In this document: positions 30,900 through 33,448 of the stretch, one piece after another
How positions within the stretch are numbered: position 1 is the first letter of the stretch
Layout: each line of letters opens with the position of its first letter
Source of the DNA: Candolleomyces eurysporus
Taxonomy: Eukaryota > Basidiomycota > Agaricomycetes > Agaricales > Psathyrellaceae
Direction: 5' to 3'
Length of the DNA stretch: 33,448 bases
NCBI GenBank assembly: GCA_027579435.1
Contig: JANBPK010000082.1
Span: forward strand, 1-33,448
Translations under genes and position numbers: made by a program
Notes under the pieces: model-generated
What the model was told of the DNA's origin: nothing
The model's input: the letters and a program-made list of their open reading frames with translations, nothing else
Databases searched by the model: none

Positions 30900-33448
30900 A
30901 TGTCAGACTCTTTCGCTGATCTTTGGAACTCTACAGCTCCATCACAGCCTCAGAAACCAGTCACACTCTCTCAACAGCAACCGTCCTATTCGCAACCTAA
31001 ACCCAAGCAGGATGTTTTCGCGCTCTTATCGCAGTCTTCAACACCCACGAACAGAGGAAATATTGGAACCTCTCGACCAGGGTCCTCTCAGAACTTCTCA
31101 TCGACGAGCTCAAGACCCATAACCCCATCACTTTCGATTGGAAGCGGCGCATCGAGACCGGGATCGAGTCTTTCGTCCGTATCAACCAGGCCCAATGCCG
31201 CAGCCTCATCCTCGAACGATGCATTCAACGACCTCCTTTCGGGATCTTTAGGAGGCGCGTCCTCGAAGCCATCGTCGAGCATGACGATGGCAGAGCGCGC
31301 CGCTCTCGCCGAGAAGCAGCGGCTGGCACAATCACAATCCAGGACCCGACCGACAGCACCTCAGAGTCATCAATGGGCGGGTTTGGACGCGCTTGGGGGT
31401 GGATCTTTTGGGGCGACAAGTTCGAGCTCATCGAATCGACAGACCACTGATCACGACGATTGGGGATTGGGAGACTTTGGCGCTCCATCTACTGCAAAAC
31501 CTAGGGTCCAACAGGCTGAGAAGACACCAAAGTTGCAGGCATCTGATTCGTTGCTGGATTTCGGGGATTTCGACTCCCAGCCAACTAAGAAAGCGACACC
31601 TGTTCCGAAGGCCACGCAATCCAAGCCGGGCTCGCTCTGGGATATGGATGAATTCACAGGTAGTTCCTCGAGCTTACCTGCACCTCAGCCACAACAAGCA
31701 GAGAAATTTGATTCTCCTGATTTCGATTTCGACTTCGGGAACAGGGAAGACAAGCCTACGCCAAAACATGAAGAAGAAGACGACATTCTGGGCCACCTCA
31801 GCAAACCAGTCCATGAGGTTCGCTCTCAATCGAGGACGGTAAGCTTTGATACCTTCGTATCCCTCTGTTTCACTAAAACCTGTCGTATTTCCATCTAGAA
31901 TGGCTCGTCAGCTACGTCGTCAGTTTCCTCGCAGCGACCAACGCCCCAAATGTCTAGATCGTCCTCCCCTCCACCTCATATCCTCGGCCAAATCATCGAA
32001 ATGGGTTTTTCCATCCAGCAAGCTAAAAACGCGCTAGCCAAGACTGAAACTGGTACCGACGTTCAAGCCGCCCTGGAAATGTTGCTTGGAGGGGATGAGG
32101 CTGACGCACCGTCTACAACGGAGACTCGGGAACGTCCATCTTCCAGGCCATCGCCTCCCCTTCAGCGACGCTTCAATTACGACGACGATGACGACGACTC
32201 CCGGGCTCACGCAGCCAATAGGAGACGTCAACAAGCAGCACGGCAGCCCTCTGGTCCTGCCGAAGCTTCGACGCCCAACCTGCAAGATCACGCTGACAAG
32301 ATACTCAATCAGGCCAGCGAGATTGGTTTGAGCGTCTTGACGAAAGCCAGTCTATTCTGGAATCAAGGGAAGGAGAAGGTGCAGAAGGCGTACGAGGAAA
32401 GAGCAGGGCCCGGAAGTGGTGCTGGTTCAAGGTCCAACAGTGTACGGGACTCCCGCCCAAAGTGGATGCAAGAAGCCGCCTCCCATTTGGAAGAAGACCC
32501 GACGACTCCAAGGTCCGATCGTGGAACCTTTAGAGATGATCATGAAGAAGAAGGGAGTGCGTTCAGAGACAGGGATGAGCAACCCACCAAACCATCACGA
32601 GCTCAGCGTGGGGCCTTGCAATCTTCGCAGCCTCCACGACCGGCAGCGCAACCTGAACCCGAAGTTGACTTATTCAACTCGAGTGCCCCGTCGTCTGGCC
32701 CCAGCGAACCGAAGGTGTACGTTTCGCCATACAGGAGAAAGAAGCCCACCACCGACCCTGTTCCGTCGTCCCTGTCATCTGTTTCGTCGAGCCGGCCAGC
32801 ATCTACACCCCGCCCCCGCGCAGCCGAAGCCCAAGCGTCGTCTCCCTTCATGTCAAGAGATGACCCTCGACATCATTCGTGAGCACAAGACCAAGGGCAC
32901 TGAAGCGTTCAAACTCGGTCAATTCAGCGTGGCAACGGAAGAGTACTCTAAAGCAATCACGTTGTTGCCTGATGGGCATGCCTTGCTCGTCCCTCTCTAT
33001 ACCAACCGCTCTCTCGCGAGGATACGGTGTGGAGAATGCAAGGGTGCGGTTGAAGATAGTGCTGGTGCCTTGGGTATCATCGCCCGTACCTCCAAAACCT
33101 GGGAAACGTGGAACCCCACAGATGAAGCTGGTGGATGGGAATTGGAAGGCGGTGGAACTGGTGAGCCTAAAGGCGGGTATGGCGTGGCCAGGGAGAAGGG
33201 TTCTGAATGGGCCGACGCGTGGGGACGTGGAGTAGATCTGAAAGATGGGTGGATCAAAGCTGTTAGACGACGGGCAGAAGCTTTGGAGGGCATGGAGAAG
33301 TGGACTGAATCGAGGAAGGATTGGGAGATTTTGACCGGTGCGGGATGGGTAGATCCGAAGACGAGGGATGAAGCTGTTCGTGGGCTTGGAAGGTGTAAGA
33401 AGATGTTGGGTGGTTCGGACGGTGCGGCGGGTGGTGGAGCTCGACCGG
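30900..33448 (+). CDS. SWA2: Auxilin-like clathrin-uncoating protein Swa2 (partial, 3' end outside window)
   Basis: Swa2/auxilin recruits Hsp70 to clathrin-coated vesicles to strip their coats. Yeast Swa2 has clathrin-binding N-terminal segments, a UBA domain, TPRs and a C-terminal J domain. Here exon 1 (30900-31838) encodes a Ser/Gln/Pro-rich region with DLL and LLDFGDFD segments that resemble, but do not exactly match, clathrin-binding boxes. After an intron at 31839-31898, exon 2 encodes a UBA domain (about 339-378, with the MGF loop), more disordered sequence, and TPR-like helices from about 635 (HKTKGTEAFKLGQFSVATEE; YTNRSLARIRCGECKGAVED). The window ends inside this region, so the J domain is not seen. 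One extra C in the C5 run at 32813-32817 appears to break the frame just before the TPR; with one C fewer the UBA and TPR parts read through. Divergent from half-ABC copy 2. Confidence 0.88.

Larger units (their letters stand above)
27824..30902. repeat. Tandem duplication unit, copy 2
   Basis: This is the counterpart of 24707-27751. It contains the second half-ABC gene and the full bidirectional promoter up to the auxilin start. The unit length, about 3.08 kb, is similar to copy 1 at about 3.05 kb. Confidence 0.8.

Noticed and set aside
1..33448. tRNA, rRNA or other structured RNA genes
   Set aside because: No tRNA-like A/B box pair in cloverleaf context and no rRNA segment was recognised by eye. 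A tRNAscan or Infernal run would be the proper test.

Overview
The window is nuclear DNA of a filamentous basidiomycete, most likely a mushroom-forming agaricomycete. The genes are full of short GT-AG introns (about 49-95 nt), intergenic gaps are short, and the families present (QDE-1-type RNA-dependent RNA polymerase, centrin, full-size PDR transporter, UBA/TPR auxilin) are fungal. I placed exon boundaries by hand. For every complete gene the inferred coding length is a multiple of three, given a few single-base homopolymer or N corrections stated in the entries.

Layout, left to right. (1) 197-5126, minus: an RNA-silencing RNA-dependent RNA polymerase of 13 exons and about 1384 aa, with the catalytic DxDGD motif. 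It shares a 324-bp bidirectional promoter with (2) a centrin, 5451-6057, plus. (3) 6498-8484, plus: a probable Gfd2/YDR514C-like RNase H-fold protein. (4) 9007-14199, minus: a very large, low-complexity, Gln/Ser/Pro-rich protein of unknown function. (5) 14200-17453: a gene-free region that holds a diverged four-copy tandem repeat array at about 15420-16920. (6) 17454-22953, minus: an intact 20-exon, 1465-aa PDR-type (ABCG) ABC transporter. (7) 24707-27256 and 27824-30388, both minus: two intact tandem-duplicated half-size ABC exporters of the basidiomycete HlyB/MsbA-like type (703 and 706 aa). Their intron positions are identical and they share a promoter palindrome. (8) 30900 to the window end, plus: an auxilin-like protein (Swa2 type: UBA then TPR; the expected J domain lies beyond the window).

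The most notable points are these. The ABC duplication block also copied the neighbouring auxilin promoter, leaving an orphan promoter relic between the two transporters. One patch of the paralogues is nearly identical, which looks like gene conversion. The paralogues carry an expanded loop just before the LSGGQ signature. The 1.5-kb intergenic array has a mosaic block structure that no gene explains. Three ABC transporters lie consecutively on one strand. The genes otherwise belong to unrelated housekeeping or silencing functions, and I see no sign of a secondary-metabolite cluster, transposon, CRISPR array, tRNA or rRNA gene.

The sequence contains about 20 single N characters and several apparent one-base frameshifts in C/G runs. 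These look like sequencing or assembly errors, not biological lesions.
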